Below are positions 25,411 to 34,793 of a stretch of 64,000 nt of DNA, in pieces (position 1 is the stretch's first letter; each line of letters begins with the position of its first letter). A program made the position numbers and the translations under genes. The DNA is taken from assembly GCF_022163125.1 (NCBI RefSeq), contig NZ_CP091881.1:7083001-7147000 (forward strand), in the 5' to 3' direction. A model generated the notes under the pieces. That model ran no database searches. It saw only the letters and a list, made by a program, of their open reading frames with translations, and was not told the DNA's origin. Origin of the DNA: Paenibacillus sp. HWE-109. GTDB lineage: Bacteria; Bacillota; Bacilli; Paenibacillales; NBRC-103111.

Positions 25411-26745
25411 ATGACGACCATTTTAATCAAAAATGCCGAAATTGTAACTATGAACCGGAAATCAGAGATCATTACTGGAGATATTTTGATCGAAAATGAT
25501 CGGATTACAGCAATCGGACCAGATTTGGACCCGGCACAGGTGGATAAAATCATCGATGCGACCAACCGCACGGTCATTCCCGGCTTTGTTCAAACCCACA
25601 TCCATCTCTGCCAAACATTATTCCGCGGCAAAGGCGATGATCTGGAGCTGATGGATTGGCTGAAAAAGCGGATCTGGCCGCTTGAAGCCTCCCACGATGA
25701 GGAATCGATCTATTACTCCGCGCTGCTCGGGATTGGCGAGTTGATTCAAAGCGGCACAACAACGATTGTCGATATGGAGACCGTACATCATACGGACTTC
25801 GCTTTCCAGGCCATCGCTTCCAGCGGAATCCGCGCATTATCCGGCAAAGTGATGATGGATAAAGGGGACGAAGTGCCTTACGCCTTGCAGGAGAAAACGG
25901 CTGACTCGCTGCAGCAAAGCGTTGATTTGCTTGAGAAATGGCACGGTCACGATGACGGCCGGATTCAATACGCCTTCTCACCGAGATTCGTTATCTCCTG
26001 CACCGAAGAACTGCTGCGTGAAGTGCGCAGCCTGTCGGAGCAGTACCAAGTGAAGGTGCATACACACGCTTCCGAGAACCTCGGCGAGATCGAGATTGTG
26101 CAAGCCGAAACGGGCATGCGCAATGTTGTCTACCTCGACCATCTCGGCTTGGCCAATGAGCGGCTGATTCTGGCTCACTGCATCTGGCTCGATGAGGAGG
26201 AGAAACGCATTATCCATGAGCGCGGCGTGCATGTAAGCCATTGTCCCGGCTCCAATCTGAAGCTTGCTTCAGGGATTGCCGAGACGCCGGAGATGCTGAA
26301 GATGGACATCTCCGTCAGCTTAGGAGCAGATGGAGCGCCGTGCAACAACAATCTCGATATGTTTAACGAGATGCGGCTTGCCGCGCTGATCCAAAAGCCG
26401 ATCCACGGACCGACGGCGATGAACGCCCAGACGGTCTTCCGCATGGCGACCATCGGCGGTGCCCGCGCGGTCGGGATGGAGAAGGAGATCGGCAGCATCG
26501 AAGTCGGCAAGAAAGCCGACTTGGCGATTCTCGATCTCGTGAACTTCCACACGTATCCGTCCTTCGACGTGGATCCGATCTCGCGCATCGTTTACTCCGC
26601 GACGCGCGCCGATGTAGAAACGACGATCATCAATGGTCGGATCGTCATGGAGAACCGCATCATGCGGACGATCGACAAGGACATCGTCCTTCCCGAAGCG
26701 AACCGCTCCATTCAGCGGTTGCTCAAGCGTGCTAATCTGCGGTAG
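25411..26745 (+). CDS. Amidohydrolase, 5'-deoxyadenosine/S-adenosylhomocysteine deaminase-like
   Basis: The 444-residue metal-dependent hydrolase of the TRZ/ATZ/MtaD group has the metal site 'GFVQTHIHLCQTLFRG' (HxH), 'VKVHTHASENLGEIEI' (metal His and HxxE), 'LILAHCIWLDEEE' (third His) and 'VSLGADGAPCNNNLDMFNEMR' (catalytic Asp). The N- and C-terminal strands ('ILIKNAEIVTMNRKSEIITGDILIENDRI', 'GKKADLAILDL') form the small beta domain. Enzymes of this set deaminate adenosine-like or guanine-like compounds and release ammonia. This would suit a salvage role, but it is not in an operon with other salvage genes here. The next gene is convergent, three bases away. Confidence 0.88.
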   Translation: MTTILIKNAEIVTMNRKSEIITGDILIENDRITAIGPDLDPAQVDKIIDATNRTVIPGFVQTHIHLCQTLFRGKGDDLELMDWLKKRIWPLEASHDEESIYYSALLGIGELIQSGTTTIVDMETVHHTDFAFQAIASSGIRALSGKVMMDKGDEVPYALQEKTADSLQQSVDLLEKWHGHDDGRIQYAFSPRFVISCTEELLREVRSLSEQYQVKVHTHASENLGEIEIVQAETGMRNVVYLDHLGLANERLILAHCIWLDEEEKRIIHERGVHVSHCPGSNLKLASGIAETPEMLKMDISVSLGADGAPCNNNLDMFNEMRLAALIQKPIHGPTAMNAQTVFRMATIGGARAVGMEKEIGSIEVGKKADLAILDLVNFHTYPSFDVDPISRIVYSATRADVETTIINGRIVMENRIMRTIDKDIVLPEANRSIQRLLKRANLR

Positions 26746-26748
26746 CTT

Positions 26749-27861
26749 TCACTTTTCCTTGCCCCAGAGCAGTTGTCCCGCTTCCAGCTTGGACAGCTTG
26801 GCCATATCACGAGAAGGGTCGCGCTTCAGAAGCGCGGCTTTTTGCGTTTGGGTGGCAGGCTCCTTGCGCAAGATGCCGTCTAAATTCCCATAGGCTATCT
26901 TGCTGACTAGTTCTGAGTCGCCCAAAGCGTCCAAGACGCGATACATCGCTTCGATCGCCGCCTCTTCACTCTGAACGCCGTAGCCGGAATCCGTGCTCAG
27001 CATGAATCGGTCAGGGAACTGCTTCATAACTGGCAGGAAATCCTCGATCCGGTTCGCGCTTTCGGGATTGAGCAGCGTGAATCCCGCAAAGAAATCCATG
27101 TATACATTCGGATATTTCTCCAGCAGTATTTTGATATTATCAGGAGAATTATAGGCATTGGCATGGCCGAAAATAAATGTAGTTTTGGGATGAGCTTTCA
27201 GCGCTTCTTCAAATGCCTCCAAAACAAAGCCATTCGGCGGATCGATATGCAGTAAAATCGGAGCTTGATACTCGGCGCAGAGCTCATAAATTTGCGGTAG
27301 AAAGCCGTCCATCGGATGCTTTGCTTTCCATTCCACCTTGGACAATACCGGTGAGTTATAGGACGCCCCGGCAATTTCACCTAAGCCTAAGTAACCCATC
27401 TCGAGATTCTTGCGAATAACCTCCAAACTGGACTTATCGCGCAAATCAAAACCTGAGAAAAAAGGTACGAAGAAATCAGGTTTCTCCGTATAGGCCTCCC
27501 AAGCATACTCGTCTGTTCGAATGGCACTGTACTCAGAAACATCCCCGAACAGCACAACACGATCCATCCCATTCCGCTGCCAGACATCCTTCATCCCTAA
27601 ATACTTCTTATCACTCGCATCATGATTATGCATGTCCGCAAGAGGGAGGGAGCCGTATTGCTGCAGCAAAGCAGCTAGGCTTTTCTTGGCAGGAGCAGTG
27701 ACCGCTATTTGGACCGGAGACTCGCTGGGCACAGCGCTCGCCGCACTGGAACCCGTTGATTCACTTGCATTCTTATTGTTGTGCCAAGTCCAATATCCTG
27801 CTCCAATTAATATCGCAGCAAGCCCTATACCTACATATGAATTCGCTTTCATTTTTGGCAT
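26749..27861 (-). CDS. Membrane-anchored amidohydrolase-family (TIM-barrel) protein
   Basis: The 370-residue protein begins with a single membrane anchor ('YVGIGLAAILIGAGYWTWHNN') and a Ser/Ala-rich linker. It then has an amidohydrolase-2/TatD-like barrel: 'LADMHNHDASDKKYLGMKDVWQRNGMDRVVLFGD' (HxH), 'GYLGLGEIAG', 'APILLHIDPPNG', 'TTFIFGHANAYNSPDN' and 'RFMLSTDSGYG' with the final metal Asp. All expected metal ligands are present, so it is probably an active hydrolase outside the cell membrane. The substrate is unknown. It stands alone, divergent from the beta-propeller gene. An ATG at 27852 is an alternative start. Confidence 0.8.
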   Translation of the reverse strand: MPKMKANSYVGIGLAAILIGAGYWTWHNNKNASESTGSSAASAVPSESPVQIAVTAPAKKSLAALLQQYGSLPLADMHNHDASDKKYLGMKDVWQRNGMDRVVLFGDVSEYSAIRTDEYAWEAYTEKPDFFVPFFSGFDLRDKSSLEVIRKNLEMGYLGLGEIAGASYNSPVLSKVEWKAKHPMDGFLPQIYELCAEYQAPILLHIDPPNGFVLEAFEEALKAHPKTTFIFGHANAYNSPDNIKILLEKYPNVYMDFFAGFTLLNPESANRIEDFLPVMKQFPDRFMLSTDSGYGVQSEEAAIEAMYRVLDALGDSELVSKIAYGNLDGILRKEPATQTQKAALLKRDPSRDMAKLSKLEAGQLLWGKEK

Positions 27862-28042
27862 GTTAGATGCGGCAGCTCCTTTGTTTTCATGCTTGTGTAT
27901 GATCTATTAATTGTACCATATTTTCCCTATTACAAAATAAGGCCTGCCTAAAATTCTGTCCATTTGCCCACCCAAGTTCCCAACGGCCATTTTACCCATA
28001 TAGTAGTAAGAATGCATACCTTAATGGAGGAAGGGATCTCAT

Positions 28043-29158
28043 ATGAAGAGGCTGTCACAAACCCCTACACAAGTTAAGGCACAGTCCAAGCTGCCCAAAG
28101 TTCTCAGCATCATTCCAGTCGCTGGCGATGTAGGCGATATTCAAGTCAACTCCGTGACGAATCGCGTCTATTATGTGCATAGCGAAAACCAAGTAGGTAT
28201 TCTTAATGGTGCAACACAGCAAGTCATCCAAAATGTGAAAGTGGGGGAGGGAGCCACCTACCTTGCTGTGAATAGCGCGACGAATCGCATCTATGTGACG
28301 AATTTTCGCGATGCCAGCGTTTCTGTTTTGGATGGACAAACGAACCGTGTCCTAACTTCTATCCCCGTTGGGCAACGCCCTTTTGGGCTAGGGATTAACC
28401 CTAAGGGGAACCGCATCTACGTCGCCAATCTTGGCGGTACGATTAGTATCATTGACGGCAATTCCAACCGTGTCGTACAAACGTTGAAGGTCGGCGGAGC
28501 GCCCGCACTGGTCTCCGTGAATGAGCGGACGAACCGGATTTATGTGACGAACGTCGAGAAAGATTCGGTTCATGTCATCAGTGGAACATCCCTGCGAGTG
28601 ATTAAAAGCTTGAAGGTCGGGCGAAACCCCATTATTATCCCTGGCATTAATCGTGTAACGAACCGCATCTATATCGCCAATAACTTGAGCAATTATGCCT
28701 CGCTGATCCAGGGGAATACGCTTCTTCCCAGCATCCCCATCCACCTTGGAAGCCGGCAAAGCGAGCTTGCCATGAATGCTGGAACGAACCGGATTTACGT
28801 GACTAGTGCCCAGCAGGAAGGCAGAGGCAAGCTTTTTGTGCTGGATGGGGATACGAATCGGATCGTAAAGACACTGCGCATTCCGACTTTTGCCTCCTTG
28901 CTTGTAAATCCACTAACAAACCACTATTTTATCGGAGATACGGATAACCGCGATTTATTTGTCTATGGCGGCCAAAATAATGAACTCCTGACTAAGCTGC
29001 GTACTGGGAATTCAGCCGGCAATATGGCGTTGAACACAAGAACGAACCAAATTTATGTAGGTAATGCAGGGACGATTACTGTGGTTCAGGATGAGCGGGA
29101 CACGACGACTTCAGCCAGTCCCAAGCCGCTTCTTTCCAAGCGCGTATGCGTAGGTTGA
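28043..29158 (+). CDS. YVTN beta-propeller repeat protein
   Basis: The 371-residue protein is built of about seven to eight repeats of some 42 residues, each with the core 'vN..TNRIYVtN....sv.viDG.tnrV...i.vG..P' (for example 'NSATNRIYVTNFRDASVSVLDGQ', 'NERTNRIYVTNVEKDSVHVISG', 'NTRTNQIYVGNAGTITVVQDE'). This is the YVTN/Nhl-like propeller fold. There is no signal peptide or membrane segment, so the location is uncertain. The Thr-Asn-Arg triplet in nearly every blade is notable. Such proteins bind ligands or other proteins; no specific role can be assigned. AGGAAGGGA precedes the ATG. Confidence 0.85.
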   Translation: MKRLSQTPTQVKAQSKLPKVLSIIPVAGDVGDIQVNSVTNRVYYVHSENQVGILNGATQQVIQNVKVGEGATYLAVNSATNRIYVTNFRDASVSVLDGQTNRVLTSIPVGQRPFGLGINPKGNRIYVANLGGTISIIDGNSNRVVQTLKVGGAPALVSVNERTNRIYVTNVEKDSVHVISGTSLRVIKSLKVGRNPIIIPGINRVTNRIYIANNLSNYASLIQGNTLLPSIPIHLGSRQSELAMNAGTNRIYVTSAQQEGRGKLFVLDGDTNRIVKTLRIPTFASLLVNPLTNHYFIGDTDNRDLFVYGGQNNELLTKLRTGNSAGNMALNTRTNQIYVGNAGTITVVQDERDTTTSASPKPLLSKRVCVG

Positions 29159-29174
29159 GTCGCTGAGAAAACCA

Positions 29175-29329
29175 GCTTCGCCGCCCTGAGCGATCAGCTT
29201 CTTATTCGCAATAGAGCCTCTTAAAGGGAACTAGGGGACGCTATTTAAGCAAAAAGCAGGGTTGCGAGGGTCATAGCGGAACTACAGGGTCTTATTTCCA
29301 CGAAAAGCGCTGAATTTCCCACAAAACAG
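29175..29329. repeat. Dispersed intergenic repeat, left part (split by the IS)
   Basis: It contains 'GCTTCGCCGCCCTGAG', an inverted AGGGAACTAGGGGACGCTATT unit and GTCATAGCGGAACTACAGGG, then continues into CCACGAAAAGCGCTGAATTT. The same order recurs uninterrupted at 60685-60840. The right part of the unit resumes at 30856 after the IS element. Confidence 0.8.
29321..29329. repeat. Target-site duplication, left copy
   Basis: ACAAAACAG directly abuts the left inverted repeat of the IS and is repeated at 30856-30864 directly after the right inverted repeat. Confidence 0.85.
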
Positions 29330-30855
29330 CACTAGCCTTGCATCGAACCTGACATGAAAACTTATAGATATAATAATTTCTATATTATGAATATATTTCA
29401 CTATTTTATCTGGTAAGACATAAAAAAATCCCCTAATGTTAAGGAATAGGCATGTTACCCATTTCCTCATCAAAAGGAGAAATCGCATGGGTATCGTACC
29501 AGATAAAACCGTTATTAGTCAATGTCTTCAATTGTTGGATTTACCAAAGGCAGTCTGCGACATTTTGGATTATCGGACTCAAAAACTTACCGTTCGCAGT
29601 GCAATCCTACTTTTCATCGAAGCTCAGTTGGCACGGCGCGAAGAGCCGACTGCCATTGAGGAGCATTTGCGTTCTAACGAAAATTTGCAGGCTCTTGTAG
29701 GAACAAAATCGATTAGCGCCTCCCGTTTCTCGCGTAAATTGAACGAGTTACCTACTTTTTTACTCCAGTACGCTTTTCAAGAAATCAATCGGCGTATTGC
29801 ACAGACCTTACGAGAATCATCCCATGTAAAGGTGCGAGATGTAAAAAAGCTAACGATCATTGACTCTACCACCATCTCTTTACCCAACTTTCACGGTCAG
29901 TGGGCCTACTGCAGCAAAATGCAAAATAGCGTAAAAATGCATACCTACCTCTGCACAGATTTCCCGGATATGGCCTATCCCAGCAAAGTTATTTTATCGA
30001 CGGGAGCTGTAGCTGACTCGGAAGTAGCGATCGAACTTCTCACAGATAAAAACACAACGTATGTGATGGATCGCGGATACATTAACTACGCCTTTTTCAA
30101 GAAATGGGCAGAAGCAAACATTCGTTTTGTCGTGCGAATACAAGCAAATAGTAAGACAACCGTCATCCAGGCACGACCTGTTCCAGAAGATGATCCTGGC
30201 CTTTTACGAGATGCTGATGTCCAAATGGTGGTTCCGAAGCACCCTGATCAAAAAGTAACGCTCCGATTGGTTGAATTCAAAGATGACAAAAAACGAATCT
30301 ACCGCGTGGTTACAACAAGGTGGGATCTCTCAGCACGAGAAATCGCTAACTTGTACCGAGATCGCTGGATGATCGAATTGTTCTTTAAATGGATGAAGCA
30401 GCACCTTCACTTGGCTAAACTTTATAGCTATAAACCTGATGCGGTATGGAACCAAATCTACATGACACTTTTAGCCTACGGACTGTGCATCCTGGTCAAG
30501 TTGCAAACGAAAACAACAAAAAGTACATGGGAAGTGCTGAAGTTAGTTCGCATTTACGTGATGATGAGCTGGGAAAAGTTCCTTGCTGCTTTAAACAGAG
30601 CGCCCACGCGAAGTTCAAAAGGACGTCGAAAGAAAAATAAGGGCGGGCGTCCTCGAATTCATCCTATCAAGAAAAAAGCGCAGAAAAAGAAACTTGAACA
30701 GAACTAAAACAATTGAAGAGTAAATTGAAAAAAATGGTAATTTGTCTATGCGTATTTGAATGTTACTGTTTTTGTTCTTTTTCACAACAATAAACTGTAA
30801 AAATATTCCTTAAGCAAAACAATGATCTGATGTCAGCTTCTTTGCAAGGCTAGTG
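29330..30855 (+). mobile_element. IS4-family insertion sequence, complete
   Basis: The 1526-bp element is bounded by 26-bp terminal inverted repeats (29330-29355 and 30830-30855; 23 of 26 positions match; both begin CACTAGCCTTGCA read inwards). It is flanked by the 9-bp direct repeat ACAAAACAG. It encodes one full-length transposase. Removing the element and one duplication restores a sequence that aligns without gaps to the intact dispersed repeat at 60.8 kb, which confirms the ends. Confidence 0.9.
29487..30707 (+). CDS. IS4-family transposase
   Basis: The 406-residue transposase has an intact DDE catalytic triad: first Asp in 'LTIIDSTTISLP', second Asp in 'YVMDRGYINYAFFKKW', and Glu in the IS4 YREK signature 'YRDRWMIELFFKWMKQHLHLAKLY'. 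The C-terminus is very basic ('GRRKKNKGG', 'KKKAQKKK'). The ATG at 29487 is preferred, with AAAAGGAGAAATCGC just upstream. No frameshift or stop is seen, so the element may still be mobile. Confidence 0.92.
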   Translation: MGIVPDKTVISQCLQLLDLPKAVCDILDYRTQKLTVRSAILLFIEAQLARREEPTAIEEHLRSNENLQALVGTKSISASRFSRKLNELPTFLLQYAFQEINRRIAQTLRESSHVKVRDVKKLTIIDSTTISLPNFHGQWAYCSKMQNSVKMHTYLCTDFPDMAYPSKVILSTGAVADSEVAIELLTDKNTTYVMDRGYINYAFFKKWAEANIRFVVRIQANSKTTVIQARPVPEDDPGLLRDADVQMVVPKHPDQKVTLRLVEFKDDKKRIYRVVTTRWDLSAREIANLYRDRWMIELFFKWMKQHLHLAKLYSYKPDAVWNQIYMTLLAYGLCILVKLQTKTTKSTWEVLKLVRIYVMMSWEKFLAALNRAPTRSSKGRRKKNKGGRPRIHPIKKKAQKKKLEQN

Positions 30856-30950
30856 ACAAAACAGCCAAATAGCGGACTGTAGTTCCCTCAACCACGCGAT
30901 AATGCCACTTTTGCTAGAATAGCGGACTGCAGTTCCCTCCCTCTGCGCGA
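30856..30950. repeat. Dispersed intergenic repeat, right part (after the IS)
   Basis: It starts with the second ACAAAACAG copy and continues AAATAGCGGACTGTAGTTCCCTC and AATAGCGGACTGCAGTTCCCTC, as in the uninterrupted copy at 60842-60915. Confidence 0.8.
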
Positions 30951-31008
30951 GGCAGCCGGATTAACTCCGCGTTCACTCCAAGACATTTAAACTCTTCTAT
31001 TTCTAGAG

Positions 31009-31047
31009 AAAGCCTCCCATGCCACAACTGTGGATCGGAGGCTTTTT
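31009..31047 (+). terminator. Terminator hairpin upstream of importer cluster 1
   Basis: The stem AAAGCCTCC / GGAGGCTTT with an inner CCACA / TGTGG pair is followed by TTTTT. It isolates the importer promoter at 31066-31111 from upstream transcription. Confidence 0.8.
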
Positions 31048-31065
31048 GTTCATTTCTGAATGAAT

Positions 31066-31111
31066 TGTGTTCATTACTCTCATTTTTCAGGAAGCGAATC
31101 CCTCTTATACT
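31066..31111 (+). promoter_or_regulatory. Activator-type promoter of importer cluster 1 permeases
   Basis: The 16-base motif TGTGTTCATTACTCTC (31066-31081) lies exactly 24 bases upstream of a -10 box TATACT (31106-31111), with no -35 consensus. The same motif (15 of 16) sits at the same distance before the -10 box of the solute-binding gene at 36413-36458. It is probably bound by the cluster's AraC-type response regulator. Confidence 0.65.
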
Positions 31112-31150
31112 TAACACAAAGGTGTTACTGACATGAAAGGCGGTTTTCCA

Positions 31151-32113
31151 ATGAAAGCTGAGACTAAAGTTTCTCCGCAGAATCTTCCCTTGCACAAATC
31201 GAAAACAACATTCAGCTTGAGAGGGCGCTGGGAGTCGCCGATTGCCGGGTATTTATTCATTTCTCCGTGGCTGCTAGGATTCCTGTTGTTAACCCTGTGG
31301 CCTATGGTTCAATCGATGTATTATTCTTTCACCAAATATACGTTATTAGATGCTCCCGAGTGGATTGGTCTGCGCAATTATGAGCGAATTTTTGCTGATG
31401 ATGAACTATTTCGCCAATCGCTGAAGATCACGATTCTCTTCGTGGTGCTGTCCGTGCCGATTAAACTTTTTAGTGCTTTGATGGTCGCGATCGTGCTCAA
31501 TAAAAAGGTGAAAGGGATCTCGATTTATCGAACATTCATCTACTTGCCTTCCTTAATTGGCAGCAGTATTGCGGTAGCTATTCTTTGGCAAAATATATTT
31601 GGCATTGACGGTTTTATCAACCGGTTCATTGGCCTGTTCGGCATTCAGGGTATCAGTTGGATCAGCAATCCCAAAACAGCCCTGGGAACATTGATTATTC
31701 TCGTTGCTTGGCAATTCGGTTCTTCCATGGTTATCTTTCTGGCCGGTTTAAAACAAATTCCCGCTGAGCTTTACGAAGCATCTTCCGTGGATGGGGCTTC
31801 GAAGATCAGGCAGTTTTTCACGATTACCTTGCCCATGCTGTCACCCGTACTGCTATTTAATCTGGTGCTGCAAACCATCGGGTCCTTCCAAATGTTCACC
31901 CAAGCCTTCATCATTACGAAGGGCGGGCCCATCAACTCAACGTATATGTACGCTTTATACCTTTACGATCGCGCTTTTTCCAGATACGAAATGGGATATG
32001 CTTCCGCCTTGGCGTGGATCCTTCTCGTCGTGATCGGGATCGTGACGGCGATCATTTTCGCCTCATCCCGATACTGGGTATTCTACGAGACAGAAGGAGC
32101 GAAAGGGAAATGA
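31151..32113 (+). CDS. Sugar ABC importer permease (MalF/UgpA type), cluster 1
   Basis: The 320-residue protein has six membrane helices and the EAA loop 'AELYEASSVDGASKIRQFFTITLPMLSPVLL', which docks the ATPase. 'GYLFISPWLLGFLLLTLWPMVQSMYYSF' is the usual first helix of this family. The ATG at 31151 has AAAGGCGG upstream; the ATG at 31133 is a possible alternative. It pairs with the next permease, whose start overlaps its stop codon (ATGA). No ATP-binding subunit is encoded nearby, so a shared MsmX-type ATPase is assumed. Substrate unknown. Confidence 0.9.
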   Translation: MKAETKVSPQNLPLHKSKTTFSLRGRWESPIAGYLFISPWLLGFLLLTLWPMVQSMYYSFTKYTLLDAPEWIGLRNYERIFADDELFRQSLKITILFVVLSVPIKLFSALMVAIVLNKKVKGISIYRTFIYLPSLIGSSIAVAILWQNIFGIDGFINRFIGLFGIQGISWISNPKTALGTLIILVAWQFGSSMVIFLAGLKQIPAELYEASSVDGASKIRQFFTITLPMLSPVLLFNLVLQTIGSFQMFTQAFIITKGGPINSTYMYALYLYDRAFSRYEMGYASALAWILLVVIGIVTAIIFASSRYWVFYETEGAKGK

Positions 32114-32955
32114 AAACGATGCTGCCACGAACGTTACGAACCCATATCTTATTAGCCATATTCAGCTTAATTATGATTTATCCGATGCTCTGGTGGTTCG
32201 GAGCCGCTTTCAAATCCAATGCAGAGATGAGCTCTCCTGCGCTGTTTCCTACGGAGTGGTTATGGAGCAATTTCAGCCAAGGCTGGGTTGCCATTCCTAA
32301 GTTTACTTTCACTCATTTCTATATCAATACGTTCGAATTGATTGCCGGGGTTCTGATTACGTCCATACTTTCCTGCAGTTTGGTCGCGTTCGGCTTCGCC
32401 CGCTTGGATTTTCCGCTGAAAAATTTCTGGTTTTCAATTCTGATGGTTACCCTGATGCTGCCAAGTCAAGTGACGCTGGTTCCTCAGTACATCATGTTCA
32501 ACACGTGGGGATGGGTCAATACGTATCTGCCCTTCTATGTGCCGCATGCTTTGGCAGGTGGAATCGGCGGCCCATTCTTCATTTTCCTGCTGGTCCAGTT
32601 CATTCGCGGCCTTCCGCGAGAGCTCGATGAATCCGCCAAGATTGACGGCTGCAGCTGGTTCGGCATCTACTGGCGTATCGTGCTCCCTCTGACGAAACCC
32701 GCGCTAGTCACCGTCGGTATTTATTGCTTTCTGTGGAATTGGGACGACTTCTTCGGTCACCTGCTTTATATCAACTCTGTCAGCAAATACACGGTAGGAT
32801 TAGCTCTGAAACTGTTCGTCGACAGCCAATCCGCCTTGCCTTGGGGCCAGCTCCTGGCGATGTCGCTCGTCTCGATCATCCCTTCTCTGATTATCTTTTT
32901 TATGGCTCAGCGCCATTTTGTCGATGGCATTGCCTCCGGTGCAGTGAAAGGATAG
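32110..32955 (+). CDS. Sugar ABC importer permease (MalG/UgpE type), cluster 1
   Basis: The 281-residue partner permease shows typical features: 'MIYPMLWWFGAAFKSNAEM' near the start, 'MLPSQVTLVPQYIMFNTWGWVNTYLPFYVPH', and the EAA loop 'RELDESAKIDGCSWFGIYWRIVLPLTKPALVTV'. It ends 'QRHFVDGIASGAVKG', the usual C-terminus of carbohydrate permeases. The start is the ATG overlapping the previous stop, and the longer frame upstream has no ribosome site. A hairpin terminator follows, before the sensor kinase gene. Confidence 0.92.
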   Translation: MKTMLPRTLRTHILLAIFSLIMIYPMLWWFGAAFKSNAEMSSPALFPTEWLWSNFSQGWVAIPKFTFTHFYINTFELIAGVLITSILSCSLVAFGFARLDFPLKNFWFSILMVTLMLPSQVTLVPQYIMFNTWGWVNTYLPFYVPHALAGGIGGPFFIFLLVQFIRGLPRELDESAKIDGCSWFGIYWRIVLPLTKPALVTVGIYCFLWNWDDFFGHLLYINSVSKYTVGLALKLFVDSQSALPWGQLLAMSLVSIIPSLIIFFMAQRHFVDGIASGAVKG

Positions 32956-32969
32956 AATAATAGCAGTAC

Positions 32970-32999
32970 AAAAAGGTTGCGCTACCTGCAGCCTTTTTT
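32970..32999 (+). terminator. Terminator/attenuator between permeases and sensor kinase
   Basis: The stem AAAAGGTTGC / GCAGCCTTTT (one G-U pair) is followed by TT and the kinase leader. It would make kinase and regulator transcripts less abundant than the permeases. Confidence 0.75.
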
Positions 33000-33032
33000 C
33001 CACTTTATCGTAGGACTGGGGAGGGATTGGCT

Positions 33033-34793
33033 GTGTTTACCATGTTCAAACGCGTCCGCGTCGGCCGATTGTTCTTCGGCAGCTTCGCCGTCTTCATCGC
33101 TGTGCTGCTGCTCATTTCCTCCTGGATCAGTTACAGCTTAACTTCACGGGAGTTAGCTGCGAATACCGCCAATTATCAGCAGGACTTATTAAATGAATTG
33201 AATAAGCGATTAGTCACGCAGTTGAACTCGATTGAACAAATGTCGCTGGCCGCTTCCAGAAATATTGATACCATTGGCTTCGATCCGATGGATACCGACT
33301 TATTCGAGCGAAATCGCCGCAGGAAAGACTTGAGCGATCTACTGGCCAACATTACTTACAGCACAACGATGATACAATCGATTCATTTATATACAGAACA
33401 GCCGTTTATGACGGATGCTCAAGGCCCCATTCGCATCTATGATTTGCGCCAAGTCAAGGATGAGGCCTGGTATCCAGACATCCAGAACAATGATTTCGCC
33501 TGGATTGAAGAACGTACGATTCAAGCCAACAGGGGGTCTCTGCCTGTCATTGGCTTTGCAAGAAAGCTGTACAATAACTCAGGCATCTACTACGGGCTGC
33601 TCCTGCTCAATGTAAAATCATCCGAGATCCAGAATTTGATTCGCGGGGAAACGGAAGGGCGAAGCCGGCTGTTATTCGATGCCAGCGGCCGCAAAATCGC
33701 GGCAATCGGCAATCCCAATTTGCAGGAGAGCGAACTGGAGAAAATCAAGCTCATCAAAGAGAAATCGGGGAGTGTTCATTTAACCGCTAAACAGCAAAGC
33801 GAATCCTTGCTCGTATGGAGCAAGTCACCTTCAAACTGGACATTGGTTGAGGTCACTCCATGGAAAAGCATTATTAATGGCAGTATTCGCTTAGCGCTGA
33901 TACTGCTGACTGTAGGACTTTCAGCGATATTTATCGCCTCCTTCGTCACTTTCTTCATATCCAGGCAGTTTACCAATCCAATTAAATTGCTAGTGGCTTA
34001 CATGGGCAAGCTGCCGGATCGCGGCTTAGTATCCGATCTGCCTATGGACTACACCAATGAATTCGGCAATTTATTCAATGGCTACCGCAAACAAATGGAA
34101 CGAATCGATGAATTGCTCCAATCGTTGAAGGATCAGCATAAGCGGCAGCGCGATGCCGAAATTCAAGCGCTGCAAGCCATGATTAATCCGCATTTTCTAT
34201 ACAACACACTGGATCAGTTGAACTGGCTGGCGATCGATTCCGGTCAAGAGAAAATCAGCAAAATTCTATCTCTGATGGGCAAAATGTTTCGCATCGGCCT
34301 ATCCAACGGGGAAACGCTGATTCCTCTCGCCGATGAGATGACGCACATGGACTGTTATTTGCAAATTCAACAAATCCGTTGGGGAGAACGCTTGGCCTTT
34401 ACCATCACCATGGATGAGACCGCCAAAGATCTCTATATCCCAAGGTTAACCCTACAGCCCTTTATTGAGAATGCGATTATTCACGGTTTCCACGGCAGGA
34501 AAACAGGAGAAATCCGCGTCAGCGTGCAGCTCATTCATCAAGATATTCAATTCCTAATTTGGGACAATGGCGTCGGATTGCACCCCGATTGGAATCAGCC
34601 GAAAGCAAGGAAAACCGGCGGTTACGGGCTGCGCAATGTGCGAGAACGCATTGCCGCTTATTTCGGCCACCCGTACGGGGTCCATATTACTAGTGCAGAG
34701 GGTCAAGGTACCGAGGTGAAGATTCTGCTGCCGCAAATCCATCACAAAGACGAAGTCGAGGAGCGCTATCATGTGGAAAATACTCATTATTGA
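33033..34793 (+). CDS. YesM-type sensor histidine kinase, cluster 1
   Basis: The ~586-residue kinase has a membrane helix (~15-35), an extracellular sensor domain (~40-280), a second helix, and a HAMP-like linker. The His_kinase box follows ('ALQAMINPHFLYNTLDQLNWLAI', phospho-His in NPHF), then the ATPase domain with N-box 'QPFIENAIIHGF' and 'DNGVGL' and 'GGYGLRNVRERI'. It probably senses an extracellular sugar or the loaded binding protein. Start uncertain: TTG 33027, GTG 33033 or ATG 33042; GGGGAGGG fits GTG best. It overlaps the regulator gene by 23 bases. Confidence 0.9.
   Translation: MFTMFKRVRVGRLFFGSFAVFIAVLLLISSWISYSLTSRELAANTANYQQDLLNELNKRLVTQLNSIEQMSLAASRNIDTIGFDPMDTDLFERNRRRKDLSDLLANITYSTTMIQSIHLYTEQPFMTDAQGPIRIYDLRQVKDEAWYPDIQNNDFAWIEERTIQANRGSLPVIGFARKLYNNSGIYYGLLLLNVKSSEIQNLIRGETEGRSRLLFDASGRKIAAIGNPNLQESELEKIKLIKEKSGSVHLTAKQQSESLLVWSKSPSNWTLVEVTPWKSIINGSIRLALILLTVGLSAIFIASFVTFFISRQFTNPIKLLVAYMGKLPDRGLVSDLPMDYTNEFGNLFNGYRKQMERIDELLQSLKDQHKRQRDAEIQALQAMINPHFLYNTLDQLNWLAIDSGQEKISKILSLMGKMFRIGLSNGETLIPLADEMTHMDCYLQIQQIRWGERLAFTITMDETAKDLYIPRLTLQPFIENAIIHGFHGRKTGEIRVSVQLIHQDIQFLIWDNGVGLHPDWNQPKARKTGGYGLRNVRERIAAYFGHPYGVHITSAEGQGTEVKILLPQIHHKDEVEERYHVENTHY

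Noticed and set aside
29439..30813. TTAAGGAATA / TATTCCTTAA as possible IS ends
   Set aside because: A 10-bp inverted match inside the element; the longer 26-bp repeats with flanking 9-bp duplication and the empty-site comparison place the ends further out.
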